A DNA stretch of 64,000 bases from Kitasatospora purpeofusca (GTDB taxonomy: Bacteria > Actinomycetota > Actinomycetes > Streptomycetales > Streptomycetaceae). The notes under the pieces were generated by a model. That model was not told the DNA's origin and did not search any database. It saw only the letters and a program-made list of their open reading frames with translations. A program made the position numbers and the translations under genes. The DNA lies in contig NZ_JODS01000041.1 in assembly GCF_000718025.1 (NCBI RefSeq), positions 27,339 through 91,338 on the forward strand. Reading direction: 5' to 3'. Each line of letters starts with the position of its first letter. Within the stretch, counting starts at the first letter, position 1. Below, piece by piece: positions 44,192 to 53,122 of this stretch.

Positions 44192-44566
44192 TCAGCAGCT
44201 CTTCCAATTCAGGGTAGCGTCAATCGGTTCGTTGGCTGCGATCCAGTCGAAACCCTTTGTCGTGCCTGCAGGCCCAACGCGGAGCGACTCCTCATACCTT
44301 TTGGTGCTGGTCCACACCTTGAAGAAGGGGCAACGGCCGTCTGCCTTGTCGTCTCGGATCCACCCCCAGACGTGGCTGTCGCACCAGGAGATCTCTCCGT
44401 GGCCTTCGTTGATGGTCCACTGGATGGGACCGCGGCATCCCTGCACCTTTGCCGGGAACGCCGCTGCAGACGGGCCGGCAAGCGGAGTTGCGGCCGTCGC
44501 GGAAGGAGCTGCGGTGATTACTGCAGCAGCAGCTAAGGCGAGTGACGCCGCCAAATGACGCTTCAT
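44192..44566 (-). CDS. Small secreted protein, function unknown
   Basis: A 124-residue protein with a clear signal peptide (MKRHLAASLALAAAAVITAAPSATA, residues 1-25) and a mature part with four Cys (VQGCRGPIQW, ISWCDSHVWGW, DGRCPFFKVW, final C), consistent with two disulfides. AGGAG precedes ATG 44566. Its A/T content is above the local average. I recognise no family; small cysteine-containing secreted proteins of streptomycetes include inhibitors and toxins. Confidence 0.8.
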   Translation of the reverse strand: MKRHLAASLALAAAAVITAAPSATAATPLAGPSAAAFPAKVQGCRGPIQWTINEGHGEISWCDSHVWGWIRDDKADGRCPFFKVWTSTKRYEESLRVGPAGTTKGFDWIAANEPIDATLNWKSC

Positions 44567-45033
44567 GAAGTTTCTCCTGTTGTAGAGAATCTGTTTCGTG
44601 TCTGCGATCGACCTCTGAGGAGAGGGGTTGACTGAAAAGTGGCCCTGTCATTGATCGAAAGCAGACCGTGCACCAACGGTTGGTGCCGAGTGCCACGAGC
44701 CCGCCTTCTACCGCTGGGACAACACCCGCACCGCCGACGCCCCGCCCGTGCCCGGTACTTCTGCCACCTGTTCACCGCCCGCATCCTCCAGACCCGACCC
44801 GCCGGCGCTGTACCCCGGCCAACCCCTCAATACCTGAGATCCGGGCGGCGATGACTGCAGGCGACCTCAGCTGCATCACCCCCCCGGGAGAGGTGGCCGA
44901 CCGGGCAGGAGGAGCCGCCGGGCGCACGGTCCGGCAGCCCTCCGTCATGGGTGGGCGGTCGTACGTGGATCTCGTCGGTACGGTCGCTCCCTCCGGGGCC
45001 GGTCAGGTCGGCCCGCCCGGTATTCCGGGAGTG
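44567..45033. other. Gene-poor spacer in the accessory region
   Basis: No supportable gene in this 467-bp stretch. Open frames here lack starts, ribosome sites and family resemblance; it may be decayed mobile-element DNA. Confidence 0.45.
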
Positions 45034-45666
45034 TCAGGCCTCGACCCAGAGCTGGTTGTTGCCGTAGTGGCAGTCCCACTGCCCGGCCGGGTCGCCGTTG
45101 CCGGTGCGCCAGCTGAGGATCTCCAGGCACTTGCCCGTCGGGGAGCTGGAGGCACCGTTGACATTGCGGAAGTACATGGAGCCGTCGCTGTTGCCGTACC
45201 AGTACCAGCCCTGTGTCTTGGAGCCGTTGCACTGCCACTGGTTGGCGGTGGCTCCGTTGGCGGTCGAGTCGCCACGGATCTCCAGGCACTTGCCCGAGTT
45301 GGCGTTGGTGAACTTGAAGCCGCCCTGCGCGTTGGACCCACTGATCCACGCCTGTGTGGGCGAGCCGTTGCACTGCCACTGGTTGGCGGTGGCCCCGTTG
45401 GCGGTCGAGTCGCCACGGATCTCCAAGCAGAGGTTGGAATGGCGGTTCTTGAAGCGGAAGGTCTCCACAGCCGTCCGTGCGGCAGCGGCCTCGGGGCTGT
45501 CGGGCAGGATCAAATGGAAGCCCGGCAACGGAGCCGGGGCGTCCGCGGCCCAGGCAGGCACGGCCGCCCCAGCGGCGGGGGACGTCGCCACGGCGGTCCC
45601 GGAGAGGGCGGCGGTACAGGCGGCGGCGGCCACCGCGCCGACGACGACGCGCGGGTACCTCTTCAT
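45034..45666 (-). CDS. Secreted ricin-type beta-trefoil lectin
   Basis: A 210-residue exported protein. The signal peptide runs to about residue 41. Three beta-trefoil subdomains follow with the QxW pattern: NQWQCNGS twice, QWDCHYGNNQLW once, and repeated CLEIRGDSTANGATA blocks. These lectins bind galactose, xylan or other sugars, usually as carbohydrate-binding modules of enzymes; here there is no catalytic domain. A GGGGAG site precedes ATG 45666. Two 64-bp DNA repeats within the gene differ at one base. Confidence 0.88.
   Translation of the reverse strand: MKRYPRVVVGAVAAAACTAALSGTAVATSPAAGAAVPAWAADAPAPLPGFHLILPDSPEAAAARTAVETFRFKNRHSNLCLEIRGDSTANGATANQWQCNGSPTQAWISGSNAQGGFKFTNANSGKCLEIRGDSTANGATANQWQCNGSKTQGWYWYGNSDGSMYFRNVNGASSSPTGKCLEILSWRTGNGDPAGQWDCHYGNNQLWVEA
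45221..45425. repeat. Two 64-bp near-identical direct repeats in the lectin gene
   Basis: Bases 45221-45284 and 45362-45425 differ at one position (T versus C). They encode two beta-trefoil subdomains. Such close identity suggests recent duplication or gene conversion. Confidence 0.9.
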
Positions 45667-46041
45667 AGTTGCTCCCCTTGAGCGGTGGAATGACGGTCAA
45701 GGGCGGCGGCCTGACCGGTGCCACCCTGCCCGGGTCAGCCTGCCGTACCGAACGGGCACGGAGCTTGTAGGAATACGCACCACCGCTTTCGTCCGCCGGC
45801 TTGTCACCGCCTCTGCCCGTCCCCGCCGGTGGCGCAGGCCGTGGCATGAGCAGTAGAGCCTGCTCTGACCGAGGGCTATGCCCCCCGACGTTGCTGGAGC
45901 CCCGAGCAGAGCGCGGCCCTGCTGTGGCGGGGCGCGAGGAGAGGCCTGCGACGGGCATTCCGGCCGCGCTACTGAACTTGATCGGGTGATGTCGGGCTGT
46001 TCGCCGGACAGCGTGCGGGCGGCTTCGGTAGTCCTGGAACG
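45667..46041. other. Spacer between lectin and IS630 remnant
   Basis: No gene found. It should contain the lectin promoter and the left end of the IS630-type element; terminal inverted repeats could not be assigned. Confidence 0.45.
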
Positions 46042-46870
46042 GTGAGATATCCGCAGGGCGGCGGCTTGACCGACGCCGAGAGAGCCGGGCGGGATTCGGG
46101 TCCGGCTCCAGGCCGTTGCCGGCTTCGAAGCCGGGTTGCGCGTCTCGGGGCGGTCGGTGGACGCTGGCCCGGGTGAAGACGATGATCGGCCGGCTGTTCC
46201 ACGTCTCGTACACCGTGGAGGGGACGTGGCGGCTGCTGCGGCGGCACGGCTGGTCCTGGCAGCAGCCCGCTCGGCGCGCGATCGAGCGCGACGACGACGC
46301 GATAGAGCTGTGGAGGCGGGAGGTCTGGCCGCGGGTAAGAGCACCGCGGCGGTGAACAACGCCTGGGTGGTCTTCGGGGACGAGGCCGGCCAGGCGATGA
46401 CGCCGCCGCGTGCCAGAACCTGGGGCGGCCAGAGCATCACCCCGGTCGTCCGCGTGCGCGGACGAGGCTCGGGCCGCGTCTCCATGGCGGGCATGACCTG
46501 CTACTAGCCTGGCGAGCGGTCCCGTCTGATCTGCGCGATCCGCGAATGCCGGGGCCGCAAGGACGTACCGAAGGGCTGCGGATGGAAGGACTGCCGCGAC
46601 CTTGTCATCCGCGCCCACACCCAGCTCGGCGGCCCGATCGTCCTGGTGCGGGACAACTTGCGCATGCACCTGGTCGCGCCGCTGCGGGAGTTCTTCGAGG
46701 CCAACACCGCAAGGCTCACCGTGTTCCAGCTACCGGCATTCGCCCCGGACCTCAACCCTCAGGAGGGCATCTGGTCGCTGGTCAAACGCGGCATCGGCAA
46801 CCTCGCCGTTCTCGCCGCCGGGCGTCGGCTGCGGCGCGTCGCCGGGCTGATCCGCCGGGGGCAGAGGAGC
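46042..46870 (+). mobile_element. IS630-family insertion sequence, transposase decayed
   Basis: The frame starts VRYPQGGGLTDAERAG at 46042, the usual opening of actinomycete IS630 transposases. RWTLARVKTMIGRLFHVSYTVEG and HGWSWQQPARRAIERDDDAI follow in another frame. The first DDE block is WVVFGDEAGQAMTPP; the last is LVRDNLRMHLVAPLREFF and QLPAFAPDLNPQEGIWSL. At least three frame changes and an internal deletion after the HTH start make it non-functional. The end is degenerate, and the right inverted repeat is not recognisable. Confidence 0.8.
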
Positions 46871-46981
46871 AGGGGAGACGAGGTCGCGGTGACCGGCTTG
46901 CCAGGTCGGCCCCCGGAACTCCGCCCGGCGGACGGTGCGGCGGGGGTGCGGCGGGGTGGCCCCGGCGGGGAGACTGGGGCT

Positions 46982-47464
46982 GTGCAGATCCGAATCGAAG
47001 CTGTCGACCTTCCCGGCCGCTCCTGCCCCGGTGGGCCGGGCGCTCCCGATCTTCTCGACGTGCATGTGGCCGTCCAACGGCGTGAGCGGCCCGGGGAGTT
47101 GTTGGACCTCCATCCCGGTGATGCGGCTTCGGCCGTGTGGACGCTGGAGTGCACGGCGAGTCCGCTGGGGGAGGGGATCGACGTCAAGGGGCCCTATGTC
47201 CAGGGGCGGCCCGGGCAGCGCTTCGTCTATCTGGTGTGGGGGAACGTCGAAGCGGACGGGGGGTTCACCATGTTCCGGCGGGCGAAGCTGATGTTCGACG
47301 GGGTGGACGGGCGGGTCCTGGCCGAGGCGGTGGCTGCCGGGCGGTTGGTCGGGCGGCTCGGGCTGACGGATGTCAAGGGGCTGCCGTTGTGTGCGGCGGT
47401 CCGTCCGCCCATGGTGGCCTGGTCGGCGGAGAGTGCGACCGAGGTGGGCGAAGGGCGGGTCTGA
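46982..47464 (+). CDS. DUF5990 family protein
   Basis: A 160-residue protein with the DUF5990 pattern: VQIRIEAVDLPGRSC, then LDVHVAVQRR, GPYVQGRPGQRFVYLVWGNVE and FRRAKLMFDGVDG. No known function. GTG 46982 follows a GGGGAG site at a reasonable distance. It is the first clear backbone gene after the accessory region. Confidence 0.85.
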   Translation: MQIRIEAVDLPGRSCPGGPGAPDLLDVHVAVQRRERPGELLDLHPGDAASAVWTLECTASPLGEGIDVKGPYVQGRPGQRFVYLVWGNVEADGGFTMFRRAKLMFDGVDGRVLAEAVAAGRLVGRLGLTDVKGLPLCAAVRPPMVAWSAESATEVGEGRV

Positions 47465-47500
47465 CCGTCACGGCGGGGGCGGGGGTCTTACAGGGTTCAT

Positions 47501-47517
47501 ATACCGGGGTGGGGTAT
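47501..47517. promoter_or_regulatory. CsoR-like copper operator candidate
   Basis: ATACC-GGGGTGG-GGTAT resembles the CsoR box (ATACCC...GGGTAT) that blocks copper-efflux promoters until copper binds the repressor. It ends at base 47517, within the first ATG (47516) of the small protein gene, and so favours ATG 47528 as the true start. Confidence 0.5.
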
Positions 47518-47527
47518 GGTGACCGCC

Positions 47528-47989
47528 ATGTGCCGCCCGGACGCCGAAGCCTCCCCCCACGGGCCCACCGCCCGTACCGGGGCGGCCGGGCGTCCGTACC
47601 GGAACCACCGACGGTGGACGGGGGCGGCCGTCGTGGTGCTCCTGCTGACGGCCCTCGGACTGATCGGCCACCACACCTTGCCGGCGGGCACGATGCCGAC
47701 CTCGCACGCCCCTGCCGTCATGGCCCACGGCGCGGCGGCACACGCCACCTCTGCAGGGGCCACCACGGCGCCCGTCGTGACCGACCCCGTCCGGGTCTGC
47801 GCCGAGCACCGGGTCTGCTCCTCGACCGTGCCCGCGCGCGGTGCGGCCCTCGCCGCCCCTCCCGCGGCCGCGCTCGCCGTACCCGGACACCCCGACCCGG
47901 CGCCGCGACCGGCGGTCGCCCACCCCGGCCTGCCCTGGCCGGGCGCACCACCCCCCGACCTCGACGTACTCTCCGTCGCGCGCAAATAG
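47528..47989 (+). CDS. DUF6153-like small membrane protein of a copper locus
   Basis: A 153-residue protein with a single helix (WTGAAVVVLLLTALGLIGHHTL) and an exported part rich in His and Met (MPTSHAPAVMAHGAAAHA) and with a Cys pair (VCAEHRVCSS). Proteins of this type precede multicopper oxidases in streptomycetes. ATG 47528 is preferred over ATG 47516 because the latter lies in the CsoR-like site. It is 111 bp from, and on the same strand as, the oxidase gene and may handle copper outside the membrane. Confidence 0.7.
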   Translation: MCRPDAEASPHGPTARTGAAGRPYRNHRRWTGAAVVVLLLTALGLIGHHTLPAGTMPTSHAPAVMAHGAAAHATSAGATTAPVVTDPVRVCAEHRVCSSTVPARGAALAAPPAAALAVPGHPDPAPRPAVAHPGLPWPGAPPPDLDVLSVARK

Positions 47990-48100
47990 GCGCCCCCCGG
48001 CGGCCGGGAGGCGGAACTCCCGCCCCCCGCCGCCGAGCGGACCCGTCCACCGGCACGGGCGACCACCGTGCCACCACGCGCACACACCCGAGAGACCTCG

Positions 48101-49684
48101 ATGCCCCAGTTCACCGTCAACCGTCGTTCCGTCCTGCTCGCGGGCCTCGGCGCCGCCGGCGCCGGGCTGCTGGCCGCCTGTTCGGACAGTCCCGCGTCGC
48201 CGCCGCTCGTCGACCCCTCCGGCAGCCCCGTCGCCCGGGCGGAGGCCGCCCGGGGCGGCACCGGCCGCGAGCGTCCCGTGACAATCACCGCGACGGCCGA
48301 CACCGTCGACCTGGGCGGCGGGACCACCGCCCGGACCTGGACCTTCGGCGCCCTGCCGGGCACCCCGGTCCGCACCACGGCCGGGGACACCCTGGTCGCC
48401 ACGCTCAACAACCACCTGCCCGACCCGACCTCCCTCCACTGGCACGGCCTGGCGCTGCGCAACGACATGGACGGCGTGCCCCCGGTCACCATGCGGCCGG
48501 TCGCGCCGGGCGGCAGCTTCACCTACCGCTTCGTCACCGACCGGCCGGGCACCTACTGGTTCCATCCGCACGTCGGGGTCCAGCTCGACCGGGGCCTGTA
48601 CGCGCCGCTGATCGTCGAGGACCCGAAGGAGCCGCTCGGGTACGACGAGGAGTGGGTGGTCGTGCTGGACGACTGGCTGGACGGTGTCACCGGCTCGCCC
48701 GACCAGGCCTTCGCCGAGCTCCGCAAGGGGATGGGCGGCGGTGGCTCCGGCAGCCACGACATGGGCGGCCACGACATGGGCGGTCACAGCATGCCGGGCA
48801 GCGGCAGCGGCAGCGGCAAGGGCAACAGCAACGGCGGCGGCGCCGGGCCGTTCATGCTCATGGGCGCCACCAGCGCGCTGCTCGGCGGCGACGCCGGGGA
48901 CGTCCGGTACCCGCACCACCTGGTGAACGGCCGGATCGCCGACGACCCCGAGGTGTACCGGTCGGCCCCGGGCCGGCGGGTGCGGCTGCGGATCGTCAAC
49001 GCGGGCGCCGACACCGCCTACCGCCTCGCGCTCGGCGGCCACCGGCTGACCGTGACCCACACCGACGGCTACCCGGTCCGCCACGAGGAGGTGGACGCCC
49101 TGCTGGTCGGGATGGGCGAGCGCTACGACGTGCTGGTCACCCTCCAGGACGGCGTCTTCCCGCTGACCGCGCTCGCCGAGGGGAAGGACGCCGCCGGCCG
49201 GGCCCTGGTCCGCACCGGCGCGGGCGAGGCGCCGGCCGCCGCGTTCCGCCCCGCCGAGCTCGACGGCCGGATCCTCGCCGCCACCGATCTGCGGGCGGCG
49301 GAGGAGGCCGGACTGCCGAAGCGGACGCCCGACCGCACCCATCGGATCGAACTGACGGGCGGGATGGCCGAGTACGACTGGGCGCTGAACGGGCGCCCCT
49401 TCGACATGGCCGACCCGTCCGCGCGCCCGTTCCTCGTCGGCGGCGGCGAGCGGGTGCGGCTGGAGTTCGTGAACCGCACCGACATGTGGCACCCCATGCA
49501 CCTGCACGGCCACACCTTCCAGGTGGGCGACGACGGCCCGCGCAAGGACACCGTGATCGTGCTGCCCGGGCGGACGGTGGTCTGCGAGTTCGAGGCGGAC
49601 AACCCGGGCCAGTGGATGACGCACTGCCACAACGCCTACCACGGCGAGGCCGGGATGATGGGGCTGCTCGCCTACCGCGCCTGA
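48101..49684 (+). CDS. Multicopper oxidase, Tat-exported lipoprotein
   Basis: A 527-residue three-domain cupredoxin oxidase. RRSVLLAGLG (residues 8-9 twin Arg) and the LAAC lipobox (Cys27) indicate a Tat-exported lipoprotein. All four copper-site clusters are present: LHWHG, WFHPH, WHPMHLHGH and THCHNAYHGEAGMM. A Met/His-rich insert between domains (HDMGGHDMGGHSMPG, near residue 225) resembles the copper-sensing loop of CueO. It oxidises cuprous ion or phenols, using O2. The start is ATG 48101; an upstream ATG at 48068 lacks a signal. Probably copper-induced through the CsoR-like site. Confidence 0.93.
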   Translation: MPQFTVNRRSVLLAGLGAAGAGLLAACSDSPASPPLVDPSGSPVARAEAARGGTGRERPVTITATADTVDLGGGTTARTWTFGALPGTPVRTTAGDTLVATLNNHLPDPTSLHWHGLALRNDMDGVPPVTMRPVAPGGSFTYRFVTDRPGTYWFHPHVGVQLDRGLYAPLIVEDPKEPLGYDEEWVVVLDDWLDGVTGSPDQAFAELRKGMGGGGSGSHDMGGHDMGGHSMPGSGSGSGKGNSNGGGAGPFMLMGATSALLGGDAGDVRYPHHLVNGRIADDPEVYRSAPGRRVRLRIVNAGADTAYRLALGGHRLTVTHTDGYPVRHEEVDALLVGMGERYDVLVTLQDGVFPLTALAEGKDAAGRALVRTGAGEAPAAAFRPAELDGRILAATDLRAAEEAGLPKRTPDRTHRIELTGGMAEYDWALNGRPFDMADPSARPFLVGGGERVRLEFVNRTDMWHPMHLHGHTFQVGDDGPRKDTVIVLPGRTVVCEFEADNPGQWMTHCHNAYHGEAGMMGLLAYRA

Positions 49685-49706
49685 CCGGGGACGGGGGACC
49701 CCGAAC

Positions 49707-49743
49707 CCCGGGGGTGGCGGGCGATCCGCCCGCCGCCCCCGGG
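49707..49743. terminator. Hairpin terminator between multicopper oxidase and HelD-like genes
   Basis: A 15-bp inverted repeat (CCCGGGGGTGGCGGG with CCCGCCGCCCCCGGG) with one mismatch and a 7-nt loop lies between convergent genes. Confidence 0.7.
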
Positions 49744-49760
49744 TCCGGGCCCCGTCCGGG

Positions 49761-51911
49761 TCAGTCCTCGCGCACCACGATCGTGCACAGGCGCTTGGTG
49801 GCCCGGGTGAGCGCGACATACAGGTCACGGTCGCCGCCGGGGCGGGCCGAGGCGATCGCGTCGGGATCGAGCACGACGGCCGTGTCGAACTCCAGACCGC
49901 GCGCCTCGGAGGCCGGGACCAGCCGGGCGTACTGGTCCGCGCCCGCCGCCGTCAGCGCGTCCACCGAGCCGTCCGGGCAGACCACGCCGATGAGTTCGCC
50001 GGGGTGGGCGGCCGACTGCTCGCGCAGTTCGGCGAGCAGGGTGTCCAGCAGCCCGGCGGGCGAGGCGTCGCGGCTGCGGGGCTCCTCGCCGTGCCGGATC
50101 GAGCCGATCGGGGCCTGGTCCGGCGCGATCCGGGCCAGCAGCTCGCGCGTGGTGGCGAGGATCTCCTCGGTGGTCCGGTAGCTGACGGTCAGGGTGCGCA
50201 GCTCGAAGCGGCCCCCGAGGTGCGGGTCCAGCGCCTCGTGCCAGCCGCTCGCGGTGGTGGCCGGACCGGCCTGGGCGAAGTCACCGACCAGGGTCATCGA
50301 CCGGGCCGGGCACCGGCGCAGGACCGTCCGCCACTGGAGCGCGGTGAGCTCCTGCGCCTCGTCCACCACCACATGGCCGAAGGTCCGCGCCGGCGGGCCG
50401 TCCAGCAGCGCGGCCGCCTCGTCCAGCAGTGGCAGGTCCGCGTCGGTCCACGGCGCGCCCGGGGTCCGCAGCAGGATCCGGTGCTCCTCGTCGGTGAACC
50501 CCGGCAGGCGCGCGGCCAGCGTCCCGAGGTCCCCGAGCAGGGCGTCCACCACCGCGCCGGGCGTGAGGTGCGGCCACAGCTCCTCGACCGTGCGCTCCAC
50601 CAGGTCGTCGTCGAGCAGGGCGGCCCGCATCGCGTCCGGGTCGAACTCCGCCCCGCCGGCGGCCGGATCGGCCTCGATGCCCAGGTTGCGCAGGTCCGCC
50701 GCCGTGGCCCGGTCGAGGTCGAGGCCGGTCAGCTCGGCCACCTCGGCGTCGATCCGCTCCATTGTCTCGGCGGACTCGCGGGCCAGCTCCCTGGTCACCG
50801 CGTCGACCAGCATCTCCTTGAACAGCCCGCGGGCCCGGTGGTGCGGGAGACCGCCCATCAGTGCGGCGTCACGAGTCAGGGCGACCTCCGCCTCGCCCAG
50901 ACGGACGTCGTCCTGTCCGACCCGCACGGCGAACTCCCCGCCGGGCGCCTGCCGTTCGCGCACCGTGGCCGCGAGCGCCCCGACGAGCGCGCCGTCGCCC
51001 TTGAGCCTGGCCGCCTCCGGCCGTTCGGCGGTGATGCCGGGCCCGGCCCCGCCCGGCGCGCCCTCCCGGTCGGGCCCGTTCGCCGCGTCCGTCCCGTTCC
51101 CCCAGCCCGGTGCGGCCAGTTCGGCGCAGGTCGCGAGAACGGCCTCGCTCTCGCCGAGCGAGGGCAGCACATGCGAAATGTAGTCCAGGAAGCGGGCGTT
51201 GGGCCCCAGCACCAGCACGCCCCGCTCGGCGGCCTTCGGGAAGGCGTAGAGCACATAGGCGGCGCGGTGCAGCGCGACCACCGTCTTCCCGGTGCCGGGA
51301 CCGCCCTGGACCACGGTGACGCCGCGGTGCTGGGAGCGGACGATCGCGTCCTGCTCGGTCTGGAGGGTGGCCACCGCGGTGCCCATCCGGCCGGTGCGGC
51401 GGGCCTGGAGCGCGGCCGCGAGCGGGCCGTCGCCGACCACGTCCTCCGCGGTGGGCTCGGAGCCGTCGAGCAGCTCGTCGCTCACCCCGACCACGGTGCG
51501 CTCCGTCAGCCGCAGGTGACGGCGCCGGCGCAGGCCCATCGGGTGCACGGGTGTCGCCTCGTAGAACGCGCGGGCGGCGTCGGCCCGCCAGTCGACCAGG
51601 GCGGGCAGCTCGTCCTCGTCGCGCTGGAGGCTCAGCCGGCCGATCCGCAGCGCGGTGCCGTCCGTCAGGTCGATCCGGCCGAACACCAGGCCGCCCTCGG
51701 CTCCTTCGAGGCGTCGCACCTCCCGGGCGAGCTGTTCGGCGGCCAGGTCCCTCTCGTACGCCTCGGTGGTGCCGTTCGCCTGTTCGGCGAGTGTCCCGAC
51801 GAGCCGGGCCCGGGTGTCGGCGAGCCGCTCGTCGAACAGCGCGACGACGGCGGCCACCTCCGCCCGCTCCAGCTCAACCTGGTGTACCACGTTGTCCTCG
51901 ACCTGCGGCAA
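49761..51911 (-). CDS. HelD/HelR-type superfamily 1 ATPase acting on RNA polymerase
   Basis: A 716-residue UvrD-like protein. An N-terminal coiled coil (VVHQVELERAEVAAVVALFDERLADTR) enters the RNA polymerase secondary channel in HelD structures. Walker A GGPGTGKT is near residue 203; later motifs include FGHVVVDEAQELTALQW, TLVGDFAQAGP and YVALTRATKRL. Actinobacterial HelD recycles stalled polymerase; its relative HelR displaces rifamycins and gives resistance. Whether this is HelD or HelR cannot be settled by eye. The TTG start at 51911 has GAGGAG seven bases upstream. Lies about 45 kb from an ansamycin cluster. Confidence 0.85.
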   Translation of the reverse strand: MPQVEDNVVHQVELERAEVAAVVALFDERLADTRARLVGTLAEQANGTTEAYERDLAAEQLAREVRRLEGAEGGLVFGRIDLTDGTALRIGRLSLQRDEDELPALVDWRADAARAFYEATPVHPMGLRRRRHLRLTERTVVGVSDELLDGSEPTAEDVVGDGPLAAALQARRTGRMGTAVATLQTEQDAIVRSQHRGVTVVQGGPGTGKTVVALHRAAYVLYAFPKAAERGVLVLGPNARFLDYISHVLPSLGESEAVLATCAELAAPGWGNGTDAANGPDREGAPGGAGPGITAERPEAARLKGDGALVGALAATVRERQAPGGEFAVRVGQDDVRLGEAEVALTRDAALMGGLPHHRARGLFKEMLVDAVTRELARESAETMERIDAEVAELTGLDLDRATAADLRNLGIEADPAAGGAEFDPDAMRAALLDDDLVERTVEELWPHLTPGAVVDALLGDLGTLAARLPGFTDEEHRILLRTPGAPWTDADLPLLDEAAALLDGPPARTFGHVVVDEAQELTALQWRTVLRRCPARSMTLVGDFAQAGPATTASGWHEALDPHLGGRFELRTLTVSYRTTEEILATTRELLARIAPDQAPIGSIRHGEEPRSRDASPAGLLDTLLAELREQSAAHPGELIGVVCPDGSVDALTAAGADQYARLVPASEARGLEFDTAVVLDPDAIASARPGGDRDLYVALTRATKRLCTIVVRED

Positions 51912-52068
51912 GGCAGCGCTCCTCTCGGGTTCGGCCTGTCACTATGCGAGGACGCGCGAGGAATGTAAATGTTGACGTTCCGGCCCGAATTGTGTCCACG
52001 GGCCGCCGGCGGGCCCGCCGGTCCGACGCCGCGTCACCTCTGCCCGGGCTCCCCGGGCCTGCCGCCGG

Positions 52069-52114
52069 GTGCCGGTGCGGGCACCGGTGCGGGCGCCCGC
52101 ACCTGCACCGGCAC
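52069..52114 (-). terminator. Hairpin between RDD gene and HelD-like gene
   Basis: GTGCCGGTGC (52069) pairs with GCACCGGCAC (52105), and the perfect 16-bp palindrome GTGCGGGCGCCCGCAC (52087-52102) lies inside. Located after the RDD gene stop; probably a terminator. The rest of the 51912-52217 gap shows no gene. Confidence 0.55.
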
Positions 52115-52217
52115 CGTAGACAGAACCCCGGCCGGACATCGGGCGGGCGACGGGCCGAGGACCGGCACCGGCGCCCGTCCCGACGTCCGGTCGGGGGCGT
52201 TCGCGGGAGGCCGCGGC

Positions 52218-52922
52218 TCAGGACTCCTTGACCACCACGGTCTTCGCCGCCTTGTCGTGCAGGGCCTGCTGGAGCGGCTTGTCCCACAGCGGGAACAGGA
52301 CGTTGACGAGCGCGAAGAGGGAGCCGATGCAGTAGACCGCGTTGGGCAGGGTGTACACGGCCGCGCGGATCAGCAGCGAGTTCTCGGCGGGCTTCCCGCC
52401 GTGCCCGAGGTCCACGACCCGCAGCTTCATGACCTTCTTGCCGACGGTCTGGCCGCCCTGGGTGAGCAGCATCGCGGCCTCGTAGCCGAACGAGAGCAGG
52501 GCCGCGACGACGTAGTAGAGGATCGAGGCGCCGAGCACGACGAAGACCAGCAGGGTCGGGATGATGAGCACGGCGACGTCGATCAGCCGGGCGACCAGCC
52601 GCTCCCCGATCGGCGCGAGCTGACGGGACCCGGGCACCGGGGCGCCGCCGTACCCGCCGTGCTGGCCGAGCCAGTGCGGCAGACCGGCCTGCGGCTGCTG
52701 GCCGTAGGGCTGCTGCGGGGGAACGCCGTAGCCGTGCTGCCCGGGCTGCCCGTACGGGGCCTCCTGCTTGTACGCCTGCTGGTCGTACGGTGCCTGCTGG
52801 CCGTAGGGCGGCTGCTGGCCGGCCGGGGGCTGCTGTCCGTAGGGGTTCTGCTGTCCGTAGGGATTGGACCCGTCGTACGGGTTCTCGTTCTGGCCGTACC
52901 CGGTGGGGCCGTTGGTGCTCAT
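52218..52922 (-). CDS. RDD-family membrane protein with Gln/Tyr-rich N-terminus
   Basis: A 234-residue protein. Residues 1-80 are low-complexity repeats of the type NPYGQQPPYGQQ. The RDD domain follows (GERLVARLIDVAVLIIPTLLV, then GGQTVGKKVMKLRVVD), with three membrane helices. RDD proteins are transporters or membrane scaffolds; the Tyr/Gln/Gly tail may drive assembly at the membrane. ATG 52922. Confidence 0.9.
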   Translation of the reverse strand: MSTNGPTGYGQNENPYDGSNPYGQQNPYGQQPPAGQQPPYGQQAPYDQQAYKQEAPYGQPGQHGYGVPPQQPYGQQPQAGLPHWLGQHGGYGGAPVPGSRQLAPIGERLVARLIDVAVLIIPTLLVFVVLGASILYYVVAALLSFGYEAAMLLTQGGQTVGKKVMKLRVVDLGHGGKPAENSLLIRAAVYTLPNAVYCIGSLFALVNVLFPLWDKPLQQALHDKAAKTVVVKES

Positions 52923-53122
52923 CCTGGCTGGTTCCCTGCCTCGGAAGTGGTGGTACGGCTGTTCTACCGATCATCCGACGGGCGCGGGAAGACGGACGGG
53001 CAAGTCGTTACCGATCAGGGGCGAGCTTGTCGCCGAGCCGGGCACCGAGGAGTCCTGTTATGTTCGGATTGCCGGAATCAGCCTGCGCCGTCCGATCGGA
53101 CGGCTCGACCAGGGAGGCCGGA

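Noticed and set aside
44640..44860. Possible fragment of a further gene (frame with FYRWDNTRTADAP)
   Set aside because: No start, no ribosome site and no recognisable domain; kept as spacer.
45966..46250. Minus-strand frames over the IS630 remnant
   Set aside because: They are shadows of the plus-strand transposase blocks.
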